In this document: positions 9,623 to 18,135 of the stretch, one piece after another | How the letters are laid out: each line of letters opens with the position of its first letter | Position numbering within the stretch: the first letter of the stretch is position 1 | NCBI RefSeq assembly: GCF_025499465.1 | Contig: NZ_JAIMCA010000005.1 | Coordinates: 248,001-312,000 of the forward strand | Direction: 5' to 3' | Origin: Allobosea sp. BH3 | GTDB taxonomy: Bacteria; Pseudomonadota; Alphaproteobacteria; Rhizobiales; Beijerinckiaceae | DNA length: 64,000 nt | Translations under genes and position numbers: made by a program | The notes under the pieces: model-generated | The model's database searches: none | What the model saw: the letters and a program-made list of their open reading frames with translations, nothing else | What the model was told of the DNA's origin: nothing

Positions 9623-10756
9623 ATGTCGAAACGCGATTACTACGAAGTCCTCGGCGTCAGCCGGACGGTGACGGAAGTCGAGCTCAAGAGCTCCTTCCGC
9701 AAGCTCGCGATGCAGCACCATCCGGACAAGAATCCCGGCGACAAGGAAGCCGAGATCAAGTTCAAGGAACTCAACGAGGCCTATCAGGTCCTCTCCGACG
9801 GCCAGAAGCGCGCGGCCTATGACCGCTTCGGCCACCAGGCTTTCGAGAATGGCGGTGGCGGCCCCGGCGGCGGCGCCGAGTTCTCCGACTTCATGTCGGA
9901 CATCTTCGATTCCTTCTTCGGCGACGCCCGTCGTGGCGGCCCGCGCAGCGCCAATGGCCGGGAGCGCGGCGCCGATCTGCGCTACAACCTCGAGATCGGG
10001 CTGGAAGACGCCTTCGCCGGCAAGAACGCCACGATTCATGTGCCGACCTCGGTCTCCTGCGAGGTCTGCACCGGCACCGGCGCCAAGCCCGGCTCCAAGT
10101 CGCGCCAGTGCCCGAGCTGCGGCGGCCATGGCCGCGTGCGCGCCAATCAAGGCTTCTTCTCGGTCGAGCGCACCTGCCCGACCTGCTCGGGCCGCGGCGA
10201 GATCATCGACGATCCCTGCAAGAACTGCCAGGGCGCCGGCCGCGTCACGCGCGAGCGCACGCTCTCCGTCAATATCCCGGCCGGCGTCGAGGACGGCACG
10301 CGCATCCGCCTGGCGGGCGAGGGCGAGGCCGGCCTGCGCGGCGGGCCGGCGGGGGATCTCTACATCTTCCTCTCGATCAAGCCACACGCCATCTTCCAGC
10401 GCGACGGCGCCGATCTGTTCTGCCGCGTGCCGATCGGGCTGGTCTCGGCCGCGCTCGGCGGCGAGATCGAGGTGCCGACGCTGACCGGCGAAAGTGCGCG
10501 GGTGAAGATTCCGGAAGGCACGCAGACCGGCAAGCAGTTCCGCATCAAGGCCAAGGGCATGAGCGTGCTGCGCTCGCGCGAGGTCGGAGACCTCTACATC
10601 CAGGTCGTGGTCGAGACGCCGCAGAAGCTGACGGCGCGCCAGCGCGAGCTTCTGGAGGAGTTCGAGCGCGAGAGTTCGCAGAACACTCATCCCGAGACGG
10701 CCGGCTTCTTCGGCCGCGTCAAGGAGTTCCTCGGCGGGCTCGGCGGCACGGCCTGA
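9623..10756 (+). CDS. dnaJ: Chaperone DnaJ (Hsp40)
   Basis: Co-chaperone that delivers clients to DnaK and stimulates its ATPase. All type I domains are present in the 377 residues: J-domain with HPD ([11 protein letters not shown], near residue 33), a Gly/Phe-rich segment (residues 75-115), four zinc-finger CXXCXGXG repeats ([32 protein letters not shown] at about 145-210) and the C-terminal peptide-binding domains. It follows dnaK in the conserved order. The gap contains R3 palindromes but no clear second promoter, so co-transcription is likely. Confidence 0.97.
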   Translation: MSKRDYYEVLGVSRTVTEVELKSSFRKLAMQHHPDKNPGDKEAEIKFKELNEAYQVLSDGQKRAAYDRFGHQAFENGGGGPGGGAEFSDFMSDIFDSFFGDARRGGPRSANGRERGADLRYNLEIGLEDAFAGKNATIHVPTSVSCEVCTGTGAKPGSKSRQCPSCGGHGRVRANQGFFSVERTCPTCSGRGEIIDDPCKNCQGAGRVTRERTLSVNIPAGVEDGTRIRLAGEGEAGLRGGPAGDLYIFLSIKPHAIFQRDGADLFCRVPIGLVSAALGGEIEVPTLTGESARVKIPEGTQTGKQFRIKAKGMSVLRSREVGDLYIQVVVETPQKLTARQRELLEEFERESSQNTHPETAGFFGRVKEFLGGLGGTA

Positions 10757-10765
10757 GTCTCTCCC

Positions 10766-10799
10766 GTCATTGCTTCGTTGCTCCGCTTCTCGCAATGAC
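10766..10799. repeat. GTCATTGC palindrome behind dnaJ
   Basis: GTCATTGC (10766-10773) and GCAATGAC (10792-10799) form a short inverted repeat of the GTCAT...ATGAC type that also ends the R3 elements at 19475, 34183, 41396 and 42330. Confidence 0.5.
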
Positions 10800-10812
10800 G
10801 GTGTTTCAATAA

Positions 10813-10840
10813 CAAAAGGGCCGCCTTTCGGCGGCCCTTT
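10813..10840. terminator. Bidirectional intrinsic terminator between dnaJ and csbD-like gene
   Basis: AAAAGGGCCGCC, loop TTTC, GGCGGCCCTTT forms a perfect GC hairpin flanked by A and T runs on both sides, so it can stop the dnaJ transcript (plus) and the CsbD-family transcript (minus). Confidence 0.85.
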
Positions 10841-10859
10841 GCGTTTCGAGGCTGTCGCC

Positions 10860-11051
10860 TCAGACTCGGTCGACGGCCTTCTTGACCGCGTCCTTGCCCT
10901 TGCCGATCGCCTGCTGGGCCTCGCCCTTCAGCTCCTGCGCCGCGCCCTCGGCCTCCAATTCCGGCTTGTTGAACGCCTTGCCGGCGGCCTGCTTCACGTT
11001 GCCGGCGGCCTCGTTGGCCATGCCCTTGATCTTGTCGGTCGTGCTGCTCAT
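10860..11051 (-). CDS. CsbD family stress-response protein
   Basis: A 63-residue, highly charged, helical protein typical of CsbD: it begins MSSTTDKIKGMANEAAGNVK and continues with QAAGKAFNKPELEAEGAAQE and repeated KGEAQQAIGKGKDAVKK. The family is induced by general stress (sigma-B regulon in Bacillus; stress and stationary phase in many alphaproteobacteria); its molecular role is unknown. The start at 11051 has AGGAG in front, which excludes a longer in-frame start at 11135. It shares the terminator at 10813-10840 with dnaJ. Confidence 0.88.
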   Translation of the reverse strand: MSSTTDKIKGMANEAAGNVKQAAGKAFNKPELEAEGAAQELKGEAQQAIGKGKDAVKKAVDRV

Positions 11052-11131
11052 GGCGAAGCTCCTCTTGGATCCTGTGCGACACCCGTCGCGTCGGGCAAGG
11101 AACGGTGCTGCGGCGCAAAGGTTCCGGGCGC

Positions 11132-11953
11132 TCACGCCGTCCCGGTGCCGGCTGCGGCGAGCGCATGGAGCGTCTCGGCGGTGGCGGCATCGGCCGGGAA
11201 GAAGGTCTCCAGCGCGAGCTCCGACAGGGTGATGTCGACCGGCGTGCCGAACACCGTCGTCGTCGAGATCAGCGAGAGCACCGTCTCGCCCAATTGGAGC
11301 TGCATCGGCACGGCGATGCCGGCTTCATGATCGGTCTCCCGGTGGGCTTTCGCCGCGGCCTCGGCATGAGGATATGCTGAGAGCTCGCTCAGCAGCGCGC
11401 CCAGCGTGCCGTCCGCCGTCGCGCGGACCTGCTGCCGCAGCCGCGCGAGCAGATGGCCGCGCCATTGGCCGAAATTGACGATGAAGGGCGCAAGCCCATC
11501 CGGATGCAGCGAGAGGCGAAGGACGTTGACGGGCGGTCGCAGCAGTTCCGCATCGGTGACGAGGCCGAGCAGCCGTGTCACCGCGCCATTGGCGGCAAGC
11601 AGCGTCCAGTGCCGGTCGATGGCGAGCGCCGGATAGGGCTCGTGACCCTTGAGGATCAGGTCGATCGCGCCCCGGGCGGCCTTCAGCGCGGGGTCGTCGA
11701 GCGGGCGCTCCAGATAGATTGGGGCGTAGCCGGCGGCGAGCAGCAGCGCGTTGCGCTCGCGCAGCGGCACGGCGAGATGCTCCGCCAGCAGCAGCACCAT
11801 CTCGCGGCTGGGGGAGGAGCGGCCGCTTTCGATGAAGCTCAGATGCTTCTGTGAGATCTCGGCTTCCAGCGCGAGGTCGAGCTGGCTGAAGCGCCGCTGC
11901 TGCCGCCAGTCGCGGAGCAGAGCGCCGATGGAGGGGGAATGATGCGTGCTCAT
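11132..11953 (-). CDS. XRE-family transcriptional regulator with MmyB-like ligand-binding domain
   Basis: A 273-residue DNA-binding regulator. Residues about 8-65 form a helix-turn-helix of the XRE type (IGALLRDWRQQRRFSQLDLA, then SQKHLSFIESGRSSPS). The rest matches the MmyB-like PAS-fold domain (YPALAIDRHWTLLAANGAV) that in this family binds small ligands such as fatty acids. It is divergent from the membrane-protein gene at 12082, with a 128-base shared promoter region, and probably controls that gene and itself. The ligand is unknown. Confidence 0.88.
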   Translation of the reverse strand: MSTHHSPSIGALLRDWRQQRRFSQLDLALEAEISQKHLSFIESGRSSPSREMVLLLAEHLAVPLRERNALLLAAGYAPIYLERPLDDPALKAARGAIDLILKGHEPYPALAIDRHWTLLAANGAVTRLLGLVTDAELLRPPVNVLRLSLHPDGLAPFIVNFGQWRGHLLARLRQQVRATADGTLGALLSELSAYPHAEAAAKAHRETDHEAGIAVPMQLQLGETVLSLISTTTVFGTPVDITLSELALETFFPADAATAETLHALAAAGTGTA

Positions 11954-12081
11954 GCTGGCAAGCTAGCTACGCAGGCCACCCGTTCCAATTACCTCCCGCT
12001 TAATCGACCGGCGTTCCCGAACCCGCCAGCATTCCCGGCATCGACCAACGGGCTGCTGCCCCGAACCGGAAGGATGATGCC

Positions 12082-12516
12082 ATGTCGATGATCCAGTCCT
12101 CGCCCCTGTTGCACAAAGCCCTTGCGCTCGATGCCGCCGCTTGCGCTGGCATGGGGCTGCTTCTCACCACGGCTGCAGGCCCGCTCGCCGGCCCGCTTGG
12201 GTTGCCGGAGACGCTTCTGCAGGGCGCCGGCCTCATGCTGCTGCCCTGCGCCGCGCTGCTCGCTTTTCTCGCGAGTCGAGAGGCTCTGCCGCGCCTCGCC
12301 ATCTACGCCGTCATCGGCATCAACCTGATCTGGATCGTCGACAGCCTCGCGATCCTGCTCACGGGTTGGTTCGCGCCAACCGGGCTCGGCATCGTCTTCG
12401 TGCTGGTGCAGGCCGCCGCTGTCGCCTTCGTCACCGAGCTGGAGGTTATCGGCTTCCGGCGCTCCTCGGCGCAGGCGGATATGATGCCCGGTGTCGATGG
12501 AGCAGGCCAAGGCTGA
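12082..12516 (+). CDS. Small four-helix membrane protein of unknown function
   Basis: A 144-residue inner-membrane protein with about four hydrophobic segments (residues 15-40, 45-68, 75-95, 102-122), ending in a short polar tail. AAGGA lies just before the ATG. I do not recognise a named family, although similar small membrane proteins are often divergent from XRE/MmyB regulators, as here. Regulation by the neighbouring XRE protein is an inference from the arrangement. Confidence 0.7.
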   Translation: MSMIQSSPLLHKALALDAAACAGMGLLLTTAAGPLAGPLGLPETLLQGAGLMLLPCAALLAFLASREALPRLAIYAVIGINLIWIVDSLAILLTGWFAPTGLGIVFVLVQAAAVAFVTELEVIGFRRSSAQADMMPGVDGAGQG

Positions 12517-12520
12517 CACA

Positions 12521-12538
12521 TTGTCACGAAGCTGTCGC
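12521..12538 (+). promoter_or_regulatory. Pho-box-like sequence upstream of the phytase-like gene
   Basis: TTGTCAC-GAAG-CTGTCGC has the 7+4+7 spacing of the alphaproteobacterial PhoB box (CTGTCAT-N4-CTGTCAC) and matches 11 of 14 conserved positions. It lies 50 bases before the start of the phytase-like gene, right after the preceding stop codon. Confidence 0.5.
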
Positions 12539-12587
12539 ACAGGAGTCCTAGCCGACGGAGTTCTCACTCCGTCATCGGGTCAAATCC

Positions 12588-14786
12588 ATGCGCCAGCCCC
12601 TCGTCCTCGCGGCTCTCGCCTCCCTGCTCCTGGCCGGCACCGCCGCCGCCGAGCCGATGTTCAATCGCATCGCCACCTTCTCGGTGCCGCTGAACCTGCC
12701 GGCCGACCGTGACGCGAGCAAGACCGTCTCGGAGATCATTGCCTCGAACGAAGCCGGCACGCTGCTCGCCTATACCGATGCCGAGCAGAAGGCGCTTGGC
12801 CTGATCGACATTGCCGACCCGGCCAATCCGAAGCCCGCCGGCTTTGTGCCGCTGGAGGGTGAATCCACCTCCGTGACCATCCTCGGCGGCAAGGCCTTCG
12901 TCGCGGTCGTCACCTCCGGCGACAATTTCAAGGAGCCGGCCGGCCATCTCGCCACCGTCGATCTCGCGACGAAGCAGGTCGTGGCGAAATGCGATCTCGG
13001 CGGCCAGCCCGACTCGGTGACGCTGACCAAGGACAAGGGCAAACTCGTCATCGCCATCGAGAACGAGCGCGACGAGAAGCTCAACAAGGGCGCGCTGCCG
13101 CAACTGCCCGCCGGCAACCTGACCCTGATCGGCATCAAGGACGGTGCTATCGATTGCACTTCGCGTCAGGTCGTCGACATGACCGGCATCGCCGCCGTCG
13201 AGCCGACCGATCCTGAGCCGGAATTCGTCGACGTCAATCAGGACGGCCTCGTGGTGGTGACGCTTCAGGAAAACAACCACATCGTCATCGTCGACAGCCG
13301 CACGGGCAAGGTGGTGACGCATTTCCCCGCCGGCACCGTCGACCTGAAGAACATCGACAAGACCCGCGACGGCCAGATCAAGCCCACTGAAGAGCTGAAG
13401 GGCGTGGCGCGGGAGCCCGACGCCGTGCGCTGGCTCGACAATGACCGCTTCGTCACCGCCAATGAGGGCGACTGGAAGGGCGGCTCGCGCGGCTTCACCA
13501 TCTTCCGCAAGGACGGCACGGTCGAGTTCGATTCCGGCTCCGATGTCGACCACGTCGCCATGGCCCTCGGCCATTATCCGGAGCGGCGCTCCGCCGCCAA
13601 GGGCTCCGAGCCCGAGGGCATCGAGGTCGCGACCTATGGCCAGGACCGGCTGATCTTCGTCGGGCTGGAGCGTGCCTCGCTCGTGCTCGTCTACAAGGAT
13701 GAGGGCGCCGGGAAGACGCCGCGCTTCCTGCAGGCCCTGCCGGGCGGCATCGGGCCGGAAGGCCTGCTCGCCATTCCGCAGCGCGACCTCTTCGTCTCGG
13801 CTTCGGAAACCGATGTCGGGGAGAAGGGCGGCGCGCGGTCGGCCGTGACGATCTATCGCCGCAGCGAGGGTCCCGCCTCCTATCCCACGATCCAGTCCGC
13901 CGACGAGAACGGTGCGCCGATCGGCTGGGGCGCGCTCTCCGGGCTTGCGGCGGACCAGACGGCCTCCGGCAAGCTCTTCGCGGTCACCGACAGCGCCTAT
14001 AGCCCCTCGCGCATCCTCGAGATCGACGCGACGGGCAAGCCCGCGAAGATCACCGGCGCGATCACCGTGACCAGGGACGGCAAGCCCGCCGCCTACGACC
14101 TCGAAGGCATTGCGACGCGTCCCGCTGGCGGCTTCTGGCTCGCCTCCGAGGGCAATCCGGAGAACAAGGACAAGCCGACGCAGAACATCCTGCTGCGTGT
14201 CTCGGCGAAGGGCGAAGTCGAGGAAGAGATCCTGCTGCCGGAGGAACTGGCCAAGCAGGCGACCCGCTTCGGCTTCGAGGGCGTCGCCATCACCGGCACG
14301 GGCGCGGACGAGACGGTCTGGCTCGCCGTGCAGCGCGAATGGAAGGACGATCCGAAGGGCAAGACCAAGATCCTGACCTACAAGCCGGCCACCAAGGCCT
14401 GGGGCGCCCTGCATTACCCGCTCTCCCAGCCGGCCGCCGGTGCCTGGATGGGTCTCTCCGAACTGACCTATCTCGGCAACGATACGTTCGCCGTGATCGA
14501 GCGTGACAACCTCTTCGGGGCCAAGGCTGTGAAGACGCTCACGACCTTCTCGGTCAAGGGCCTGACGCCGGCCGCGCTCGGCTCCGCAACGATCCCGACG
14601 GTCGATAAGACGCTGCTGCGCGACCTGACGCCGGATCTGATGAAGGCCGGCGGCTACGGCCTCGACAAGGTCGAGGGCATGACGGTCGACAAGGCCGGAA
14701 ACCTCTTCGTCGTCACCGACAATGACGGCGTCGACGATTCCTCCGGCGAGACGCAGTTCTTCGCCTTCGGCTCGCTCCCGCGCTGA
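12588..14786 (+). CDS. Secreted esterase-like / phytase-like protein, beta-propeller
   Basis: A 732-residue exported protein with signal peptide (MRQPLVLAALASLLLAGTAA, cleavage AAA-EP). The N-terminal half looks like a beta-propeller of the choice-of-anchor I type seen in secreted alkaline phosphatases (GLIDIADPANPKPAGFVPLE, NEGDWKGGSRG). The C-terminal half matches the esterase-like phytase domain, with AYDLEGIATRPAGGFWLASE, FGFEGVAITG and YGLDKVEGMTVDKAGN. It probably acts on organic phosphate or phosphate esters in the periplasm; substrate is not established. The Pho-box-like site upstream supports a phosphate-starvation role. It is likely monocistronic. Confidence 0.85.
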   Translation: MRQPLVLAALASLLLAGTAAAEPMFNRIATFSVPLNLPADRDASKTVSEIIASNEAGTLLAYTDAEQKALGLIDIADPANPKPAGFVPLEGESTSVTILGGKAFVAVVTSGDNFKEPAGHLATVDLATKQVVAKCDLGGQPDSVTLTKDKGKLVIAIENERDEKLNKGALPQLPAGNLTLIGIKDGAIDCTSRQVVDMTGIAAVEPTDPEPEFVDVNQDGLVVVTLQENNHIVIVDSRTGKVVTHFPAGTVDLKNIDKTRDGQIKPTEELKGVAREPDAVRWLDNDRFVTANEGDWKGGSRGFTIFRKDGTVEFDSGSDVDHVAMALGHYPERRSAAKGSEPEGIEVATYGQDRLIFVGLERASLVLVYKDEGAGKTPRFLQALPGGIGPEGLLAIPQRDLFVSASETDVGEKGGARSAVTIYRRSEGPASYPTIQSADENGAPIGWGALSGLAADQTASGKLFAVTDSAYSPSRILEIDATGKPAKITGAITVTRDGKPAAYDLEGIATRPAGGFWLASEGNPENKDKPTQNILLRVSAKGEVEEEILLPEELAKQATRFGFEGVAITGTGADETVWLAVQREWKDDPKGKTKILTYKPATKAWGALHYPLSQPAAGAWMGLSELTYLGNDTFAVIERDNLFGAKAVKTLTTFSVKGLTPAALGSATIPTVDKTLLRDLTPDLMKAGGYGLDKVEGMTVDKAGNLFVVTDNDGVDDSSGETQFFAFGSLPR

Positions 14787-14799
14787 GCAGTAACCCACA

Positions 14800-14838
14800 A
14801 ACGAAAAGCCCCGGAGGCGCGGGTGGCGCGTCCGGGGC
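14800..14838 (-). terminator. Intrinsic terminator of the metNIQ operon (minus strand)
   Basis: On the minus strand GCCCCGGA, a 15-base loop and TCCGGGGC are followed by TTTTCGTTT. It lies 150 bases beyond the metQ stop and may also act for the convergent phytase-like gene. Confidence 0.6.
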
Positions 14839-14882
14839 AGGTGCCTGGCTGATGACTGGAGAGCCAGGTGGGGAGGAGACCT

Positions 14883-14986
14883 AAAGCATTTTCGAGCGAA
14901 GTGGGTGCCGGATCGCGTAAAGAAAATGCGTTAAAACAAAGAGTTAGAGCGTTTCCGCGATTCGGGGAAACGCGGAAACGCTCTTA
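14883..14986. repeat. Dispersed intergenic repeat, family R1
   Basis: Opens with AGCATTTTCGAGCGAAGTGG, closes its first half with GAAAATGCG, and ends in a perfect 13-base hairpin, GAGCGTTTCCGCG (14947-14959) with CGCGGAAACGCTC (14971-14983), three bases before the metQ stop codon on the minus strand. Same family as 62591-62692. Confidence 0.85.
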
Positions 14987-14989
14987 AAA

Positions 14990-15790
14990 TTACCAGCCCG
15001 CCAGCACCGAGCCCTTGAAGCGCTCGGCCACGAAGGCCTTGATCTCAGGCGTGTGGTAGGCGGCGAGCAGTTCCTTGACCCAGGGCTTGTCCTTGTCGAC
15101 GCTGCGCACGGCGATCAGGTTGACATAGGGCCCCTTCGGGTCTTCGCGCAGGATGGCCGAGGTCGGCTCGATCTTGGCGTCGACGGCGTAGTTGGTGTTG
15201 ATCGCGGCGGCGGCGACGTCGGCCAGCGTGCGCGGCGTCTGGGCGGCCTCGACCTCGAGGATCTTCAGCTTCTTCGGGTTGGCGACGATGTCGAGCGGGG
15301 TCGGCTTGAAGCCGACGCCATCCTTCAGCTTGATCACGCCCTTGTCCTGCAGCAGCAGCAGCGAGCGGCCGCCATTGGTCGGGTCGTTCTGGATTGCGAC
15401 GGTCGCGCCGTCCGGAATCTCGGACCAGTTCTTGTACTTCGACGAGTAGATGCCGAGCGGGAAGTTCACGGTCAGGCCGACGCTCTCGATCTTGTAGCCG
15501 CGGTCCTTCACCTGGTTGTCGAGATAGGGCTTGTTCTGGAAGGAATTGGCCTCCAGCTCGCCGGCGTCGAGCGCCTGGTTCGGCACGACATAGTCGGAGA
15601 ACTCGATGATCTTGAGATCGATGTTCTTCTTGGCGAGCAGCGGCTTCACCTTCTCCAGAATCTCGGCATGCGGGCCGGGCGAGACGCCGATGCGCAGCAC
15701 CTGGTTCTGCTGGGCGAGCGCGGGGCCGGCGGTGAGCGCGAGGGCGAGGCCGGCGGCGAGCGCGGCGCGGCGGCTGATGGAGGTCGTCAT
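14990..15790 (-). CDS. metQ: Methionine ABC transporter substrate-binding protein MetQ
   Basis: Captures methionine in the periplasm for the MetNI importer. The 266 residues match the NlpA/MetQ family (RIGVSPGPHAEILEKVKPLL, EFSDYVVPNQALDAGELEAN, SFQNKPYLDNQV). Unlike most MetQ proteins it has no lipobox: the signal region MTTSISRRAALAAGLALAL ends ALA-QQ without Cys, and the SRRAAL motif suggests a twin-arginine signal and a soluble periplasmic protein. GAAGGAA precedes the ATG. It is last in the met operon, 40 bases after metI. Confidence 0.93.
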   Translation of the reverse strand: MTTSISRRAALAAGLALALTAGPALAQQNQVLRIGVSPGPHAEILEKVKPLLAKKNIDLKIIEFSDYVVPNQALDAGELEANSFQNKPYLDNQVKDRGYKIESVGLTVNFPLGIYSSKYKNWSEIPDGATVAIQNDPTNGGRSLLLLQDKGVIKLKDGVGFKPTPLDIVANPKKLKILEVEAAQTPRTLADVAAAAINTNYAVDAKIEPTSAILREDPKGPYVNLIAVRSVDKDKPWVKELLAAYHTPEIKAFVAERFKGSVLAGW

Positions 15791-15830
15791 GATGGCATTT
15801 CCTTCGGTTGAGCTGTGATTGAAAGGGGTG

Positions 15831-16511
15831 TCAGGCGTGGCGCAGGCGCTTGTTCAGGCGGCGCGCCAGGCGGTCTCCGATGCTCTGGACGAGCTGGACG
15901 AGGACGATGAGGACGGCGACGACGGCGGCCATGACGTCGGGCATGAAGCGCTGGTAGCCGTAGCGGATGCCGAGGTCGCCGAGCCCGCCGCCGCCCACCG
16001 CGCCGACCATGGCCGAGAAGCCGATCAGGCTGACGAGGGCGAGCGTGAGCCCCAGCACGATCGCCGGCAGCGCCTCTGGCACCAGCACCTTGCGGACGAT
16101 CTGGAGCGGCGTCGCGCCCATGGCGCGGGCGGCCTCGACGAGGCCCTGGTCGACCTCGCGCACCGCGCCCTCGATCAGCCGGGCGATGAAGGGCGTGGCA
16201 GCCACCGTCAGCGGCACGATGGCCGCGGCGGTGCCGATCGAGGTGCCGGCGATCAGCCGGGTGAAAGGGATGATCGCCACCACGAGGATGATGAAAGGCG
16301 TCGAGCGCGTGGCGTTGACCAGCGTGCCGAGCACGAGATTGGCGAGCGGGGAGGCGAACAGCTCGCCGCGCTTGCTGGTGGCGAGGAAGACGCCGAGCGG
16401 CAGGCCGAAGAACGTGCCGAGCCCGGCGGCAACCGCGACCATGGTCAGCGTGTCGAGGGTGGACTGCCAGATCAGGCTGATGATCTGGGGAGAGAGGAAA
16501 TCAGGAAACAT
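15831..16511 (-). CDS. metI: Methionine ABC transporter permease MetI
   Basis: Inner-membrane permease of the methionine importer, 226 residues with about five transmembrane helices. The MetI core is clear: TLDTLTMVAVAAGLGTFFGL near the N-terminus, NATRSTPFIILVVAIIPFTR, and the EAA loop EAARAMGATPLQIVRKVLVPEALP that contacts the ATPase. The ATG overlaps the end of metN by 11 bases, with GGAGG inside metN as ribosome binding site, so the two are translationally coupled. Confidence 0.95.
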   Translation of the reverse strand: MFPDFLSPQIISLIWQSTLDTLTMVAVAAGLGTFFGLPLGVFLATSKRGELFASPLANLVLGTLVNATRSTPFIILVVAIIPFTRLIAGTSIGTAAAIVPLTVAATPFIARLIEGAVREVDQGLVEAARAMGATPLQIVRKVLVPEALPAIVLGLTLALVSLIGFSAMVGAVGGGGLGDLGIRYGYQRFMPDVMAAVVAVLIVLVQLVQSIGDRLARRLNKRLRHA

Positions 16512-17610
16512 GGCCGACGACCTCCGCCTTGAGTCCGAGAGCCCTGAGCGCGCCGAGCACGGCGTCGCTTTCCGGCAGCCGCGCCGGAATCGAGACGAGC
16601 AGGCTGCCGAAGGGCTGGCCGGCGATGGCGTCGATCCGCCCGGCCAGGATGTTGACGTCCACGCCGACGACGGCGCTGAGGCGACTGATCACCGGGGCGG
16701 TCGCGTTCGCGCCGGTAAAGGTGATGCGCAGCACGAGGTTGTCGCCCTCCCGCGGCACCGCGCGGATCTGCCCTTCCAGATGGGCCGGCACTTCGACGCC
16801 GGTCACGGCCTCGACGAACAGCGCCGTGGTCGGATGCTGCGGGTTGGTGAAGACGGAGAAGGTCTCGCCCTGCTCGACAATCCGCCCGTCCTCGATCACC
16901 GCGACGCGGTCGCAGATCTCCTTGATGACGGGGATCTCGTGGGTGATCAGCAGGATGGTGATGCCGAGCTCGCGGTTGACCTGCTTCAGCAGCGCGAGGA
17001 TCGAGCGCGTCGTCTCGGGATCGAGCGCCGAGGTGGCCTCGTCGCAGAGCAGCACCTTGGGGTCGGTGGCGAGTGCCCTAGCGATGCCGACGCGCTGCTT
17101 CTGCCCGCCCGAAAGCTCGGAAGGATAGCGCTCGCTCTTGTCGGAGAGGCCGACCAGCGCCAGCAGCCGCTCCACCTTCGCGGAAATCTCGGCGCGCGGC
17201 GTGCCCGCGATCTCCAGCGGCAGCGCGACATTGTCGAAGACGGTGCGCGAGGAAAGCAGGTTGAAATGCTGGAAGATCATGCCGATCCGGCGCCGCTGCC
17301 GGCGCCAGCCGGCCTCGTTCAACCCGGTGACATTTTCGCCTTCGATCAGGATGCGGCCCGCCGTCGCCCGCTCCAGCCCGTTGACGAGCCGGATCAGGGT
17401 CGACTTGCCGGCGCCCGAGCGGCCGATCACGCCGAGGATCGCGCCTGCCGGCACATCGAGATCGATGCCTTCGAGGGCGGTCACCGGCTGTTGGCCGCGC
17501 CGCGCCGGATAGGTCTTGCCAACCGCCTCGAAGCGGATGGCCGGGTCCGGCACGGCAATGGGTAGCGCGCCGACGACAACGGCGTCGGGTCTGACGGGGG
17601 CGTTCATCAT
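16501..17610 (-). CDS. metN: Methionine ABC transporter ATP-binding protein MetN
   Basis: ATPase of the methionine importer. Walker A GRSGAGKSTL, signature LSGGQKQR, Walker B VLLCDEATSALD and H-loop ITHE are intact, and the C-terminal ACT-like NIL domain that binds methionine and mediates feedback inhibition is present (GDNLVLRITFTGANATAPVI, then VDVNILAGRIDAI). Length 369 is slightly above the family norm because of a 25-residue N-terminal extension. Two adjacent ATGs (17610, 17607) stand four bases after the stop of the preceding 56-residue gene, so translation is probably coupled to it. Confidence 0.95.
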   Translation of the reverse strand: MMNAPVRPDAVVVGALPIAVPDPAIRFEAVGKTYPARRGQQPVTALEGIDLDVPAGAILGVIGRSGAGKSTLIRLVNGLERATAGRILIEGENVTGLNEAGWRRQRRRIGMIFQHFNLLSSRTVFDNVALPLEIAGTPRAEISAKVERLLALVGLSDKSERYPSELSGGQKQRVGIARALATDPKVLLCDEATSALDPETTRSILALLKQVNRELGITILLITHEIPVIKEICDRVAVIEDGRIVEQGETFSVFTNPQHPTTALFVEAVTGVEVPAHLEGQIRAVPREGDNLVLRITFTGANATAPVISRLSAVVGVDVNILAGRIDAIAGQPFGSLLVSIPARLPESDAVLGALRALGLKAEVVGHVS

Positions 17611-17614
17611 GTCC

Positions 17615-17785
17615 TCAGAAGTGGCTGTGGCTGGACCAGTGGGCGATGCCGAGCTGTTCCAGCGTCACGTCACGGATCGAGCGGCGATCGTCTTCGCTCG
17701 TGGTTTCGGATCGTTCCGGCGTGGTCGGAATCGGCCAGCCGAACCAGATGGCCAGCGCATTCCGGAGTGCGGAGATCAATGGCAT
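17615..17785 (-). CDS. Uncharacterised 56-residue protein directly upstream of metN
   Basis: Not recognised. The product MPLISALRNALAIWFGWPIP begins with an amphipathic or membrane-touching segment, continues with a polar Thr/Glu/Ser part, and ends LEQLGIAHWSSHSHF. GAGG lies five bases before the ATG; the start is seven bases after the stop of the 89-residue gene and the stop is four bases before metN. The tight spacing on both sides is the main evidence that it is translated. Whether it is a small subunit, a regulator of the transporter or a coupling ORF is open. Confidence 0.6.
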   Translation of the reverse strand: MPLISALRNALAIWFGWPIPTTPERSETTSEDDRRSIRDVTLEQLGIAHWSSHSHF

Positions 17786-17792
17786 CGCCGCC

Positions 17793-18062
17793 TCACGAAG
17801 CCAGCCGCAGCGGGCCGTGGCGGCGCGGCGAGACGAGGAGGCGGGCGGCGCTTTCCGCCGCGACGGGCGTGGCGAAGCGCTGGCCGTCGAGCGCGCTGAA
17901 TCGCGCGGAGGCGGCGATGAAGGTGAAATAGCGCTCCTCGCCGCGACGGCTCACGAGGCCAGCCTGCGTCTCGCCGATCTCGATGACATAGGCCTGATGC
18001 GCCTGGGCCTGGACCTGATGCGCCGGCGCGGGGTGGCCGGAGAAGGATTGAAGTTCGGACAT
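17793..18062 (-). CDS. Uncharacterised 89-residue protein, first full gene of the metNIQ operon
   Basis: Not recognised. The chain has a polar N-terminus with several His and Gln (MSELQSFSGHPAPAHQVQAQ), followed by what looks like one small folded domain (AYVIEIGETQAGLVSRRGEE, RYFTFIAASARFSALDGQRF) and a basic C-terminus. The ATG at 18062 has AAAGG upstream; a TTG at 18197 in the same frame is possible but would overlap the leader peptide. It lies downstream of a SAM-II riboswitch and a Cys-rich leader, so it is expected to be co-regulated with methionine uptake. Confidence 0.6.
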   Translation of the reverse strand: MSELQSFSGHPAPAHQVQAQAHQAYVIEIGETQAGLVSRRGEERYFTFIAASARFSALDGQRFATPVAAESAARLLVSPRRHGPLRLAS

Positions 18063-18135
18063 GACTCTGCCTTTCGCCGCAGCGCGGCGCTTGTCGAAAA
18101 ACGATGGGATGGAGCGGCCTTTCGGCCTCGCGATC

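Noticed and set aside
12564..14798. Full-length antisense frame over the phytase-like gene; similar ones over the MFS gene (21758-23014), YddA-like gene (26398-28248), kup (28245-30317) and maeB (34296-36521)
   Set aside because: All have the shadow composition (Asp/Arg/His/Gly/Leu-rich, no strand or helix pattern), and the opposite strand encodes a clear family.
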